From contig VTPC01090618.1 in NCBI GenBank assembly GCA_011009095.1, forward strand, positions 33,856 through 97,855: 64,000 nucleotides of DNA. The letters run 5' to 3'. Positions 18,516 through 29,700 of the stretch are shown here, piece by piece. This DNA is from Ignelater luminosus. Its lineage: Eukaryota; Arthropoda; Insecta; Coleoptera; Elateridae. Both the position numbers and the translations under genes were made by a program. Numbering within the stretch: position 1 is the first letter of the stretch; each line of letters opens with the position of its first letter. Under the pieces are notes generated by a model. That model was not told the DNA's origin and searched no databases. It saw only the letters and a list, made by a program, of their open reading frames with translations.

Positions 18516-18848
18516 ATGCAGCAACATCTTAATCGAGACTGGTCTCGAGTAATATTTCTGGATGAAAAAACCTTTTCCAGTTCCCAAGACAGCAAACTGC
18601 CTTTGTGGAGACTAGACAATACCAGATATGAACCAAATCATGTTCTATATATGCAAAGAAGCGACAGAATATCTGTAGGAGTTTTGGGCTGGATTTCAAG
18701 TGATGGACCAGGAGAACTCGTCCAAATTGGCGGACGAATGAATGGAGCACAATACGTCCGAATATTAAACGATATTTTGCTCCCTGGCATATTAGACAGG
18801 TATGCGCACCCAAGACCGATAACTGTTGTCCAAGATAACAGCTGAAAT
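18516..18848 (+). pseudogene. Tc1/IS630-type transposase DDE_3 domain fragment
   Basis: Reads RVIFLDEKTFSSSQDSKLPL (first catalytic D in FLDE), then a W-R-L-x-N-T-R-Y-E-P block, SVGVLGWISSDGPGELVQIG, and ends in PITVVQDNS with a stop. VVQDNS is the second catalytic Asp motif (usually VVQDNSPIH). The third acidic residue (PDLNPIE) is missing. The domain is therefore cut just after the second D. It stands directly before the acceptor of the 18911 exon, so it is either a transposon fragment or a captured exon. Confidence 0.65.
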
Positions 18849-18910
18849 ATAAAAGTTTTCTAAATGTCGAGCAAATTTGAATTACACTAGTTGTTATTTT
18901 GTTATTTCTA

Positions 18911-20395
18911 GCCTGGTATCGAGGAGAAAAACGACACATGAAGTTTGCGGTGTCACGACTTTGGAGGGAACCTAGTGATCATGTGCAAGACTGTTATTTT
19001 TGTATCGTTAATCCAAGTAAGCGTCGATCTGGTGAAAATGCTGAAAAGATTTATTATCCTGATCTTCCTTCAACGTCATCTCCGATACCTCATGATGAAA
19101 ATTTTCCTATTCCATCACGTTCGGAATTAGATAACCTCGCAGTGCAATCTTCACAAAGTTTAACAGAATCCAGTGCACCACTAACCAACACCGATGGTAG
19201 TGAATTCATGTTAAAGTCGCAGAGTCTTGGACCACATTTCATAAGCTCAGCTGAATTCAATGACTTAGTACGAGACCTAAACCTACCCAAGAGCAAAGCA
19301 GAGATTTTAGGTTCACGATTAAAGCAATGGAATTTGCTTGAAGATGATGTGAAAATAACTGATCAACGAGAGCGACATAAAATTTTTTCATGTTTTTTCA
19401 CGACAGAAGCCGGTATTTGTTACTGTAATAACGTGACTGATTTGTTCGAAGAAATCGGAATACCATTCGTACCATCTGATTGGCGGCTTTTCATGGATAG
19501 CTCTTCAAAAAGCTTAAAAGCGGTTCTTCTTCATAACGGAAACCACTTGCCGAGTCTTCCCCTAGGACATTCCGCATTGCTCAAGGAAAGTTATGATAGT
19601 GTGAAGATGATACTTGAAAAGTTAAAATATACAGAATACAATTGGCCAGTAATAGGCGATTTTAAGAAGATTGTTTTTTTGATGGGAATGCAAGGCGGTT
19701 ATACTAAATATGCTTGTCACCTTTGCCTGTGGGACAGCAGAGCAGATTCAGTACGTTACCAACGGCGTATATGGCCTAATCGAGCCGAATTTCAGATCGG
19801 AAAACATAATGTAAAGTCGGAACCAGTTGTAGAGCCTAAGAATGTATTGATGCCCCTGTTACATATAAAATTAGGCCTAATGAAACAATTTGTAAAAGCT
19901 CTGGATCCAAATTCTGAAGCTTTCGAATATTTAAAGGCATTTTTTCCCAAATTATCTGACGCTAAAGTCAAAGCGGGTATTTTTGTTGGACCACAAATAA
20001 AACAACTAATGAAGAGTGATGACTTCACAGAATTTCTCAATGTTCGTGAAAATCGAGCCTGGGAGAGTCTTAAAGCAGTAGTCGATGGTTTTCTTGGAAA
20101 CAACAGAGCTGACAATTATAAAGAATTGATTGAAACTATGCTTAAAAGTTTTAAAATTATGGGCTGCAGAATGTCCCATAAACTTCATACGCTACATTAT
20201 CACCTGGACGAATTTAAAGATAATATGGGTGCTTACTCAGAGGAACAAAGAGAACGTTTTCACCAGGATGTGATGGACTTTGAACGACGTTACCAAGGGC
20301 AGTACAACGAGAGTATGATGGGAGATTACATTTGGAGTTTAATACGAGACAGCCCTTACAAACATAAGAGAAATACGAAAAATATTCATTTTTAA
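18911..20395 (+). CDS. Long intact frame of an uncharacterised multicopy arthropod transposon protein
   Basis: An open frame of about 495 codons to a TAA at 20393. I place the exon start at 18911 because TTTGTTATTTCTAG is a good acceptor; the ATG at 18899 lies inside the intron side. N-terminal block: AVSRLWREPSDHVQDCYFC (a C-x2-C pair), then a Ser/Pro-rich linker. Central block: VPSDWRLFMDSSSKSLKAVL, LGHSALLKESYDSVK, WPVIGDFKKIVFLMGMQGGY, YACHLCLWDSRAD, then LMPLLHIKLGLMKQFVKAL and KAGIFVGPQIKQLM. C-terminal block: CRMSHKLHTLHYHLDEF, YSEEQRERFHQDVMDFERRY, ESMMGDYIWSLIRD. I recognise this layout from many repeated, functionally unassigned arthropod and cnidarian proteins. The spacing of D (FMDSS), D (IGDFK), a C-x2-C knuckle and a late E (SEEQRERFHQD) suggests an RNase H-fold DDE transposase; that is inference. 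The 5' exons are damaged, so this copy is probably not functional alone. Confidence 0.6.
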   Translation, partial: AWYRGEKRHMKFAVSRLWREPSDHVQDCYFCIVNPSKRRSGENAEKIYYPDLPSTSSPIPHDENFPIPSRSELDNLAVQSSQSLTESSAPLTNTDGSEFMLKSQSLGPHFISSAEFNDLVRDLNLPKSKAEILGSRLKQWNLLEDDVKITDQRERHKIFSCFFTTEAGICYCNNVTDLFEEIGIPFVPSDWRLFMDSSSKSLKAVLLHNGNHLPSLPLGHSALLKESYDSVKMILEKLKYTEYNWPVIGDFKKIVFLMGMQGGYTKYACHLCLWDSRADSVRYQRRIWPNRAEFQIGKHNVKSEPVVEPKNVLMPLLHIKLGLMKQFVKALDPNSEAFEYLKAFFPKLSDAKVKAGIFVGPQIKQLMKSDDFTEFLNVRENRAWESLKAVVDGFLGNNRADNYKELIETMLKSFKIMGCRMSHKLHTLHYHLDEFKDNMGAYSEEQRERFHQDVMDFERRYQGQYNESMMGDYIWSLIRDSPYKHKRNTKNIHF

Positions 20396-21055
20396 ACCTA
20401 ATTTTTAGTTATTTTATATTTATATGTTATTATTTATCACAAATATTGAATTAAAAAGACTGATGTTCAGTAAAAACTTTTCTAATCGCAATTTAAAATA
20501 AAATTTAAAAAGAAATAAAAAAATCAGTGATTTTTTTCAAAAATTCGAAAAATTGCTCTAGTTTCTACAAAAGCAAACTTTGATCCAAAAAATAATTTTT
20601 TCCTTTAGTTTTAGCGTCCGAGAAACCAGAATTTCACATGCAGAAGCCAGACGCAAAAATCGTGTTGACCGGTGTTATTAATTTATATATATATTTATAT
20701 ATGGTTAATACATTACATTACAGCTCACAAATATTAGATGACACTTAATATTTTCAAGAGTATTAACAGTAAGAAAACCAAATTTTGTTTTAAATGTCTA
20801 CATATGCCAACATAACAGCAATTTATCAATTGCTATTTAAAGTAAACAAACTTTATTAACTTCATTATAATATTAATTAGGTTTACGTATTGTTTCAGTT
20901 TCTTTCTAATTTAGCTTATTAATTTTTATGTTTATGTGTACCTACCTAATATTGCTGGTTAATATACTAAATAATATAAACCACTTTTTAGTGTTTTAAT
21001 CTCAGAAATTATCATCCATATGTTAAACAATAAATATTCATTTGATATATTTTTA
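20396..21055. other. AT-rich 3' flank inside the composite element
   Basis: No gene. AT-rich with many AATAAA-like signals just after the stop at 20395 that could serve as polyadenylation sites. Confidence 0.4.
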
Positions 21056-21355
21056 AGTCTGTTGAATGTCCATAAGACATTTTTTTTGTTTTATCATAAT
21101 ATCTATTAGATGACCATGAAGATATCCAGTTTCTTGGATATTGGGCAGACATCTGGCTATCTAGTGGACGTTGAATATACGTTTTTATCACGGCAATAAA
21201 TATCTACTGAATATATTCTTTAGTCTGTTGAATGTCAATAAGACATCTTTTTTTGTTTTTTCATAATATCTTTAGATGTCCATAAAGATATTCAGTTTCT
21301 TGGATATTAGGCGGACATCTGGATATCTGGTGGACGTTGAATATACATCTTTATC
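21056..21355. repeat. 166-bp tandem duplication in the right subterminal region
   Basis: Unit 1 starts AGTCTGTTGAATGTC at 21056 and unit 2 starts with the same 15 bases at 21222. Both continue through AAGACAT..TTTTTTTG, TCATAATATCT, TCCAGTTTCTTGGATATT or a close variant, and GTGGACGTTGAATATAC. The second unit is incomplete at its end. The repeats multiply the GGACGTT and GGATATC motifs, which may be transposase-binding sites. Confidence 0.8.
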
Positions 21356-21449
21356 TATCCAATGGATATCATGGATATCCACAGCAAATCAACATTAGAC
21401 ATCCATTAGAAATCGGTGTGCTGTGCGGATTATGACTCTAGACAGAGCC

Positions 21450-22205
21450 TTTTACTTGACTTACTTGATTTCTGTGCTGTAGTTACCTCAGGAGCATAAG
21501 ACCTTTACGAATTAACGCCATCTGTCTCTGTCCTGGCTTAATGCTTTCGCTTGGCTTCACCTCTCCCCCACGGCGCTCAGCTCCTTTTCAATGATTCTCC
21601 TCTATGTCTTTCTTGGCCTCCCCACATTCCTTTCACCCTGTGGGTTCCAATCCAGCGCGGTTTTTTCAATTGCTTGATTGGTTTCCGTAAAGCCTTTCTC
21701 TTTTATTTGCCTCTTAATTGGCTTTTGTTCGGCTCTCTGCCACAGTTCCTTATTTGTAATTCTGTCAGAACACTTCCATGTTTCTCCTCAAACACCGATT
21801 AATGAAGACCTGAAGCTGCTTTTTAATTGTCATATTCATTTTCTATGTTTCACATCCATAAAGAAGAACAGATTTAACCTCGGTATTAAAAATTCTTAGT
21901 TTCACCTTCTTTGAAAGATTTCTATTTTTCCATAACTAGTACAACTGTACAAAAGTGCTGTTCGCTTTACTGTCTTTACTTTCTGTTCCACCTGTCGTCG
22001 AAACCATGCTCCCAAGGTAGGTGAATTCTGCTACCTGCTTTATTTCCTCACCTGCTGAAGCTAATCGATTAGGGTTTTGTACGTTGATCCTCATCTCTTT
22101 TATCTTTTTAAAGTTGATTTTCAGGCCTGCCTTCTTGTGTTCTTTACAAAGGCCTCCCACTTTAATTCCATATACCAGAAACGTTGATTCAGCAGACAAA
22201 TGTCA
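21450..22205 (-). pseudogene. LINE ORF2 C-terminal remnant
   Basis: The minus strand from 22140: GLKINFKKIKEMRINVQNP, then EIKQVAEFTYLGSMVSTTGG (a highly conserved block after the RT domain). Further on, RIFNTEVKSVLLYGCET, then KQLQVFINRCLRRN, and broken text matching W-N-P-x-G-x-R-x-x-G-R-P-x-x-T-W-R followed by the C-terminal end near 21490. Several stops and frameshifts. Same broad LINE group as 10880-12350 and 40250-41040. It abuts the right end of the composite element. Confidence 0.7.
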
Positions 22206-22289
22206 TATGCTAAGTCCAGGTCTTCTAACTTCTCCCTTCACCCCCACTGATTGGTGTACCAATTAAAAAACCGCCTTAAATAAATATTT

Positions 22290-22455
22290 TCGAGATTTTA
22301 ATCATCCTCTTCCGCGGATTGAAAAATTGTTCGCTGCTCTGCAAGGTGGTCAAAAGTTTACAAAACTCGATTTTTTCAACGCTTACAATCAGCTGACAGT
22401 TGATGAGGAGACCAGCAAGATATTGGTATGGAGCATCCATAAAAGAGTATATTTA
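22290..22455 (+). pseudogene. LTR-retrotransposon (Gypsy-like) reverse transcriptase fragment
   Basis: About 52 codons read NHPLPRIEKLFAALQGGQKF, then TKLDFFNAYNQL (RT motif with catalytic D in KLDF), then VWSIHKRVY. This is the Gypsy-type RT region from HPLPRIE to W-x-x-H-K-G. Nothing before or after it is recognisable, so it is an isolated fragment with no LTRs. Retroelement relic only; not functional. Confidence 0.75.
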
Positions 22456-24946
22456 AAAGAAGGTTAAAAACCATCTTGTTTGGAAGTATTAGAATCAGTA
22501 ACAACAGATGCAGTACCAATAATAATCAGTGCATTCTTAGTACGACTATACTACGGTTACACAAAATTTTGTCTTGTATTATTTTCAATAAAAATATTTG
22601 TACCTTTTGCAACAACGTTTACTTATTGGATACCGAAGTAGTAGCAGTAGCTGTCGATGATAAATGAGGCACGGGCACTCTGGTTGGCTACCTGTATTTT
22701 TTATGTTGGTAATTTGATCAGTTATCTTCACTCCCTTTGAAAGTAAGTTGACTAAGGCATGATTGCTTTTTCTTAAGTTCGTAATTTCTCTTTGGAGACA
22801 TTCTTTGCTCTTTTAATTCCTTGATTTCCTGCTGTACAATGATTTTAATCATATTAGAGAACATGCTGCTTTTAAGAAATGCTATTAGTTTGTTGTTTGC
22901 ACTCACGCTTTGTGTATAAATTTCAATATTTATTTATCATCAAAATTACTACAACACACCCCATAATCATCATCTATAACTTTTATATTCAAACGCTCTA
23001 CACACCTTGGATAGAAAACTGTCCCACAATTTAAACATTTTGGTCCACTGACAACTTTAAACCATTTCAACAGCTGCGACTTCTCGGTCGTATGTAGGGC
23101 GAATTAGGGATTAAGCGTTAAATAAATAAGCACATATCATCTTCACAATAATACAATGTTTTAGCTCATCTTGGTATTACGTTATTACATAGCTTTTGTT
23201 TCTAAAAACGACAACTTTTCAAATATTTTTGGGCATTTCTCTTGAGGAACGTTCATAATAACGGATGAGAAACTGAAAATGAAGAGCATTTCAGGTGTGC
23301 CATCACTTATAAGATGAACCAGATAACTGATAGCAGTGGTTTAACAACTAATCGAGGTCCTCCCTCTCGAGCGCACATGACGGCCCACTTTAGGCACCAA
23401 ACCAACCATGGGAAGGGGGGACCAAACACGCAACCGAAAGAACACGAGGATTTCAAAATCTCAAAGGAACACAGCGCTACGCGGCGTGAGATCCCTTTTC
23501 TCTTTGCACCTTTCGCACTGCGAAAGATGTACGGAGGTATAGTTACACTACTGATTGATGATTACGGTGTTGCCAGAAGGAAGGAAATCTCCGGTTTTGA
23601 CAAAAATTTTAGGCCTTGAAGGAAAACGAGAAAAATTCTTTAAAAAGAGGACAAATGAAAGGATTTTAGTTTTGGTAGCTTTTTGTAGTAAAAAATAAAC
23701 AAAACAATATATTAATCTTTATAAAGAATTATTATTAATGTTATTTTAGTTGCTTGCGTTGTATTATGTTATTCAATAAAATTGCAGGCGCGGACAGGAG
23801 CGCAGTTTCTTTGGATGCTAAAGGCTTGTTCAAACACGAGAGGTGCTCCTCGCAGTCCCAGGTGACAACGTAGTGGGTTCCTCCTTGAGAGCTACACATT
23901 TACATGGGATGGCCTCCCTCAGACAATAGAGGTTACCACTTGTATTTTGTGGCGACTTACCACCATTGAGATCGGGGGTTCTGCAGCATCCGCACACACC
24001 AATTCAATCAAAAAAAAATCATAAGACTATTTACTTTTCCTTGTTTTGAAAGGGAGAAACGGCTATGATGGAGGTAGAAATTTTTCTTCTGAAACGGGGA
24101 TTTTAAGCAACCAGAGTGAAAAATCTGTTATTAATCATTTGGCAATATTGAATAGTTGTTATGCAATAGTTATTAAACTGTGTTGCTTCGTTTTAATTAG
24201 TTTTATCCATTCTGCGTGCAAAATGACTAGATCTTTAGTAAAGATAAAGTAAACTTGCCGATTACATGGAAATCTACCATTCAGTATAAGGGAGAGAAAA
24301 ATAGTCATTTTCAACAGGTTACTTCTAATGAGTAACAACGAACGTCTAAAAATCTTTATTATTTTTGAAGACGAAAAACAATGTGAACTTTTAATTACGT
24401 CTCTTGTAAAATATGTATCGGAAAATCACTGCTTCTGCAAAAAGATATACTGAATCGTTTTATGAATTTTCATATAATCGGCACATTTCATTTTTTATCT
24501 TTACTAAAAATCCATGTGATAGAACAAATAAAACTAATCAAAAGAAATCATCATAGTTTGACAGTTACTGTATAACAGCTATCGAATTCAGTGGCATAAC
24601 TACACTCCTGCAAGGCCGTAACTAGGATTGAATTTAGGGGGAATTCTGAGAGGCCCATAGAAGTCCACTTCCAACTCACAAGCCAAACAAAAACGTCAAT
24701 CTCAGTGACAATTCCATTCGTGTGCAAGTTTTACAGAATGTGATTTTAATACATGACGATTTCTTCATTGCCTGACTACACAACTCGAAAATAATCAGGT
24801 TTTGACAGGTACTAGCATAGCACTCTACAGATTGACTCACTTATACGTATTCCTTTGTAGTTCTGTTATTTTAAAATCAGGACAGAAATTCAAAAACCAT
24901 TATTGTCAACACTAGGTCTTTTCAACAATTAATTTTATTTTCTTAT
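22456..24946. other. Intergenic, unclassified repeats likely
   Basis: The block 23280-23640 is unusually GC-rich and holds a 101-codon frame (23314-23619) with no recognisable domain. The block 23785-24010 is also GC-rich and looks like the 3' end of a retroelement, without proof. A sequence near 24613, GCAAGGCCGTAACTAGGA, resembles a DNA-transposon terminus but has no partner. The rest is AT-rich without features. Confidence 0.35.
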
Positions 24947-25320
24947 ATACAGGGTGTTGCATGTATGTGTGACACAGTGTCACACCTTTTTATTTTAGAT
25001 AAAATGCTGTTGATAATTTCACTTATTTAGATTCCTCGTGGTATCTGCTTTTCATCGACGCGGTACCATATATACGATTTACTGGTTACATTTGTTTTTA
25101 AAAAAATAAAGATTCTTTATTTTTCTTTGCTTTGAATTAATGGACTACCGTTCATAGACAGCCAAAACTACAGGATTTACTCTGTATGACTACGATAACT
25201 GACAGTCAAAGTGTACCAAACAAATGTTAACCAACATCTTTATAAGGCAGTTAGCAATGCTTAAAGTTAACCAGCTTCAAACGTGAATATTTTAATTTTT
25301 TTAAACGGAACACCCCGTAT
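24947..25320. mobile_element. Miniature inverted-repeat element (MITE), about 370 bp
   Basis: The left end reads TATACAGGGTGTTGCAT, and the reverse complement of the right end reads TATACGGGGTGTTCCGT. Both sit next to TA, consistent with a TA target duplication. There is no coding capacity. Termini of the form ACAGGGTGTTCC are common in insect Tc1/mariner-related MITEs. Confidence 0.6.
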
Positions 25321-26645
25321 ATTTTTAAACAAAATGAAGACTAAACTTTTAACTCAAATAGCGAGATAGAAGAGAAGTTTTGGTGGTAACAACAAAACAC
25401 GATGATTCCATGACTCGTTTTTTACACAATGGAAGTGAAATTAGTAAAGCTGCTATGACAGTCGATTATTTATTGTTCTACAATTTCATCTGGGGGCACT
25501 TTACTATAATACAACGCTTTCCAAGTTATAAAATCAAGTTCGTCCAAAATCGTGGTGTAAAATTTTATTTTTGAAAAAAGTGCGATTTTCAAATTTGGAT
25601 ATCTCAAAAACTATGACAGATAGAAAACGAATTATTAGTGGATCTTCTAGGAAATTTAGTCAGCTACAATTTTGTATATAATTACTTTCTTGCTAGGACT
25701 AGCCGTTTTTGTGATATGAGCAAAAAACCAAAACAAAAGGCATATTTTACTCTACGCATGTGCGTTTCCGACCTCGTAGGACTGAGGACTTTTGAGACAC
25801 GATCATCCTTTAGCACACCCCAAAACATCCCAAAAATCGAAGATTCTGTGTCTCGGATGCAGTCTAGAAGCCTTTTTTGAGCGTTTGTTGACTGGACTGT
25901 TAAGAATTGTCATTTTATTAACGTTTAGCAAATACATCATAAAATACATGTAAAGAATATTTTTACCTTCTTAACAAAACATTAACATATACAATTAAAT
26001 ATTAAATGTAAAGAATTAATAAGAGAAGAAACAACTGATAAACTACACTTTACAATAGAACTTTAAGTTCAATGATTGATTATTATAAGCTCGTACATGT
26101 AGACATATTCTTTACATGATTCACCATAGCAAATGATTAGTGCACTTCAGAAATCACCCGAACTAGCTTAAAAAATATGTTTCACGTGAATAAATTTTGT
26201 TACAGACATAATACATCCGGACATTAAAAAAAGTCGAAAACAAGTTTACAATGTTTATTAGTAAACTGGTTTTACAGTCGTTTGAATAATAAAAAATGCA
26301 GTTCAAGGTCCCAAAAATTAGAATTCTTATGATTTTTCACATTTGAATATAGGTAAATAAACTTTAATTTTCTTTTTTGTGTTATATAATTATTTGTAAA
26401 AAGTTTGTTGTTCTCAAGTTTACCGCCAACGCAGAAATATTCGAATTTAGCGCTAGAATCTAATTAGCTCCGATCATAAACGATTGCAGTTGTTCGTAGC
26501 AATTCGTCAATCAGCTGCTTTTTGTGCATGTGCTACATGCATACATGAATTGTCAAAATAATCAATTTATGTCAATCATTTAATATTAAAATTAGTCATT
26601 ATCGACCCTCCAAATGTTCGTTAATTTTAAAATTGCACAAACAAA
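25321..26645. other. Upstream region of SCAPER
   Basis: Positions 25321-25880 look like repeat DNA (sequences such as GGATATCTCAAAAACTATGA) with no gene recognised. The last 250 bases before the SCAPER start include mixed AT/GC sequence where the promoter and 5' UTR should lie. No TATA box stands out, as expected for a housekeeping gene. Confidence 0.35.
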
Positions 26646-26739
26646 ATGGAACAAGTTAGATTGCTAGTACAAGAGCAAGGAAGGGATGCAAGGAATTTAC
26701 TTACATTTCTTATTTCTGCTGATGATGATGGTTTTGGTG
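26646..26739 (+). CDS. SCAPER: SCAPER exon 1 (start codon, N-terminal conserved helix)
   Basis: ATG at 26646 is preceded by ACAAA, a good insect start context. It encodes [19 protein letters not shown] and on to DDDGFG. It ends one base into a Gly codon at the donor GTATGT. Confidence 0.85.
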
Positions 26740-29700
26740 GTATGTAATTAGATGCAACCACTATTTAACAATAATAAACAAATAATCAAATACGTAATTA
26801 ATCTTTTAGGTAAAGTATCTAGAAAACCTCCATCAGCTCCTCGAATCTCAGAGTCTCGTAGATCGTTGAAAACCAATTCTAGTGGAATTCGAACACGGAC
26901 AGGAGCTAGAGTAAGATCTGCATCTACTGGTCGTGATAAACGGTCAGATCTTAGAGCTAGATATTGGGCTTTATTATTTGGAAATCTTCAACGTTCAGTA
27001 AATATATTTTTTAGTATGAATAATCGCACAATTCAATTAATTATACAATTTTGTAGGTTACAGAAATATATAATACAGTTGAAACACATGAAAGTTTACC
27101 AGAATGTCAAGAAGTTTTATTAGTTTTAGAGAATTATTTACGTGATTTTCAAGCTTTAGCAGAATGGTTCAGGTTAAAATGGGAATATGAAAATACACCA
27201 GCACCACAAAGGCCAACATCATTAGCATGGGATATTTCAAAGACAAACTTAACTAAAAATCGGTCAGGAAAGTCAAGCCCTAATTTTGGATCAGGACGAA
27301 GTAGTCCTAACATTTCTGGAAAAATTAGTCCAAGAATCTTAAATTCAAAAACCAAACCAGCAACCTCGGCACCTACAAGTCCTTTACCATGTGAACAACC
27401 AATTGAAAATGAAGTTAATTCAAGTGGTGATACTAATCAAGTAAATGTTAAAGATGATAATAGTTTCCATGATGAAAAAATTAAGTTAAGTGAATGTATG
27501 GGTGCTGGGGATAATGGGGTAGAAAATAGTACTAATCACTGTTTAGTAATAGATGAAAAATCGCAGGTAAACACTTTATGTGAAAATGCACAAGATTCTG
27601 TGAGTAATTCTAACATCGATTCTGAAAAAAATATTGTTGCTCAAAACATAGAAATACAAACCCTTCCTCTAAATGATTGTAACTCAAAATCTTCATCTGA
27701 ATTTAAACTTTCTACTCAAGAAGTAATTGCAATAGATTCTCCTAGTGAAGATCAAAAAAACTTATGATATTTTACGTAAAGTTGGCGTTCAAAAGGCAGA
27801 AAAGAGTACTAGTACAGATGATTTTCCTAGATTACCACCTGTAAAAAGGCCCCCTGCAGTTAAAGTAAACCAAGAGTGCCAAACAGATGAGATCGAAAAG
27901 AAGTTGACTTTAACAAAAACAGTGAAGGTAGAAACAACGACTAAAGTTATTAAACCTACTATGACATCTATTAGACCAGCATATTCTACAGCTTTAGCAA
28001 GAAGTTCATCAACGAAAACAATGTCGCCTACAAAACCAGTAACGAAATCTTCTAGTGTACTAACCACCAATGTCCCAAAGCCTCCTTTAAGAACAAGCAG
28101 GCCATTTGTTGTTAGTAAATCATCAACACAGCCTATTGCTTTAATTCCACGGGTAGGATTATCTCGAAGTAAAACTGTAGGCGACATGAAACCTTCAACT
28201 TCGAATTACAGCCTTAAACCAAAACCATCTATTAAAACAGATACACTTAATAAAAGCAGAATTATAACAAATACAAAAGCAACAAAAGCTGCAACAAATA
28301 ATAGTGGTAATATTAAAGCAAGAACAACCAATCAGGGAGAAAAATTACAAAAGAAATCTTCATCAAACGATTGCAGTAGCTCAGCAGAAACTATTATTAA
28401 TAAAGGCAAATCTTCAGAAAACATTAATGTAACAAACTCGACCAACAGTGTTTCAAGTTCAGCAGAAACAATTAGCAATGAAAATGTTAAAAAAGATCCA
28501 TTACTTTCGGACGGATGGTTGACTGTTAAATGCAGATCACGTTTTAAAAAATGCTAATGGTAAACCAAGAAAATCAGACAGTGGTTTATCTTGGGCAACA
28601 CGATTCCATCAGGTTAGTGCCACTGCAAGCCTACCAACATTAGCCCTTCATCATGAAAATACTGAAAATAATGACCCCAATTTAAAAGGTCTGAATAATA
28701 CTACCAATAACATTTCAAAAACCAACAATAATTTAAGTTCAAGAACTTCTACATCAATCTCAAAGCCTACTGAAAATCTTCCTTCAACATCTAGGCAAAG
28801 AATGTTTTTAAAGCGTTCACATACTACTTTAAGTAAAATATCAGATTCTTCAAAAGGTAGCTCTTGGAGTAGACCTAAATCAAATTTAAGCATTAAGCAG
28901 TTGGCAACACGTGAAAAAGTGGAAGAATCACGTAAGACAGCTGCAGATCTGGATTCAGAAACTGACGATGAGGCTAAAATAAAAGAAACCCAAGATGATT
29001 TAGCTAGTGAAGAGGAACATCGTCAAAAAGCTCAACAGTTATCAGAAGAAGAGGAACGGCTTACACAAGAGATTGCTCAATTACAAGGATTAGAAATTGA
29101 AGTAGATACAGAAACTGATGGTACTGAGACAGATGGAGAACTTCAGGGTGATAATGATATTGAAAGTGAAGCGTCTCAAATGATTCAAAATGAAGATGAA
29201 ATGTCTTTGGAGGCTAGATATGAACCAATGCTAGCAGGTATATACTTTAATTATTTGAATTTGTTTAAAAAGAAATTAATGATGATTTTAAGGAATGTCG
29301 TGGGGAGAACGGGTAGATACATTGGCAGCTTTAGAAGCTTTAGTTGCAAGACATCCAGGTCGAGCTCTAGAGTTACACCAGAAATTGTCGAATCCAGCAC
29401 GGTGTGGTAGTTTACAGGAAACTCTAAAGAAATATCAAGCTAAACAAGCTAGAGCTCAACATCGTAGACAAGTTCTACAACAAGAGAGAGCTGTGAAATT
29501 ACAAGCTTTATTGGCTAGGGTCGAAGATGTTAAAACTGCAAAAATGCAGCTTATTGAGGACAAGCGTAATAGAATGGAAATGAGGTTAGTTTGGGTATCT
29601 CAATGCTTAATATTAACATGTCGTACTTAATCTACTTTTTTAATCCATGCCTGTTTGTATTTATTTTGTTTCTGTTTGTTTTTATATTGTATGTATGACT

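Larger units (their letters stand above)
13066..21428. mobile_element. 8.4 kb composite element with CAC...GTG inverted ends and subterminal repeats
   Basis: The left end reads CCACACAGCACA, then 7-8 variable bases, then CTAACGGACGTCTA. The reverse complement of the right end reads CCGCACAGCACA and then CTAATGGATGTCTA. Both ends carry many subterminal copies of a GGACGTC/GGATATC-type motif in both orientations (13085-13340 and 21060-21400). CAC...GTG termini with scattered subterminal motifs are the hallmark of CACTA/EnSpm-like DNA transposons; the assignment is an inference. No clear target duplication was read (TTT against ATT). The interior holds a GC-rich gag-like unit (13440-16417), decayed transposase-type exons (16485-17244), a Tc1-type DDE fragment (18516-18845) and a long intact frame (18911-20395). 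Whether all interior parts moved together is unproven. Confidence 0.55.

Noticed and set aside
18529..18939. 136-codon minus-strand frame
   Set aside because: It is the shadow of the DDE_3 fragment on the plus strand and has no motif of its own.
23314..23619. 101-codon frame as a gene
   Set aside because: No domain, no signal peptide, no splice context; probably part of an unclassified repeat.
24608..24660. hAT terminus (GCAAGGCCGTAACTAGGA)
   Set aside because: No matching inverted end or target duplication could be found nearby.
27498..27767. A separate small gene ending at 27767
   Set aside because: It is the first part of SCAPER exon 3; the stop appears only because of the A-tract frameshift.
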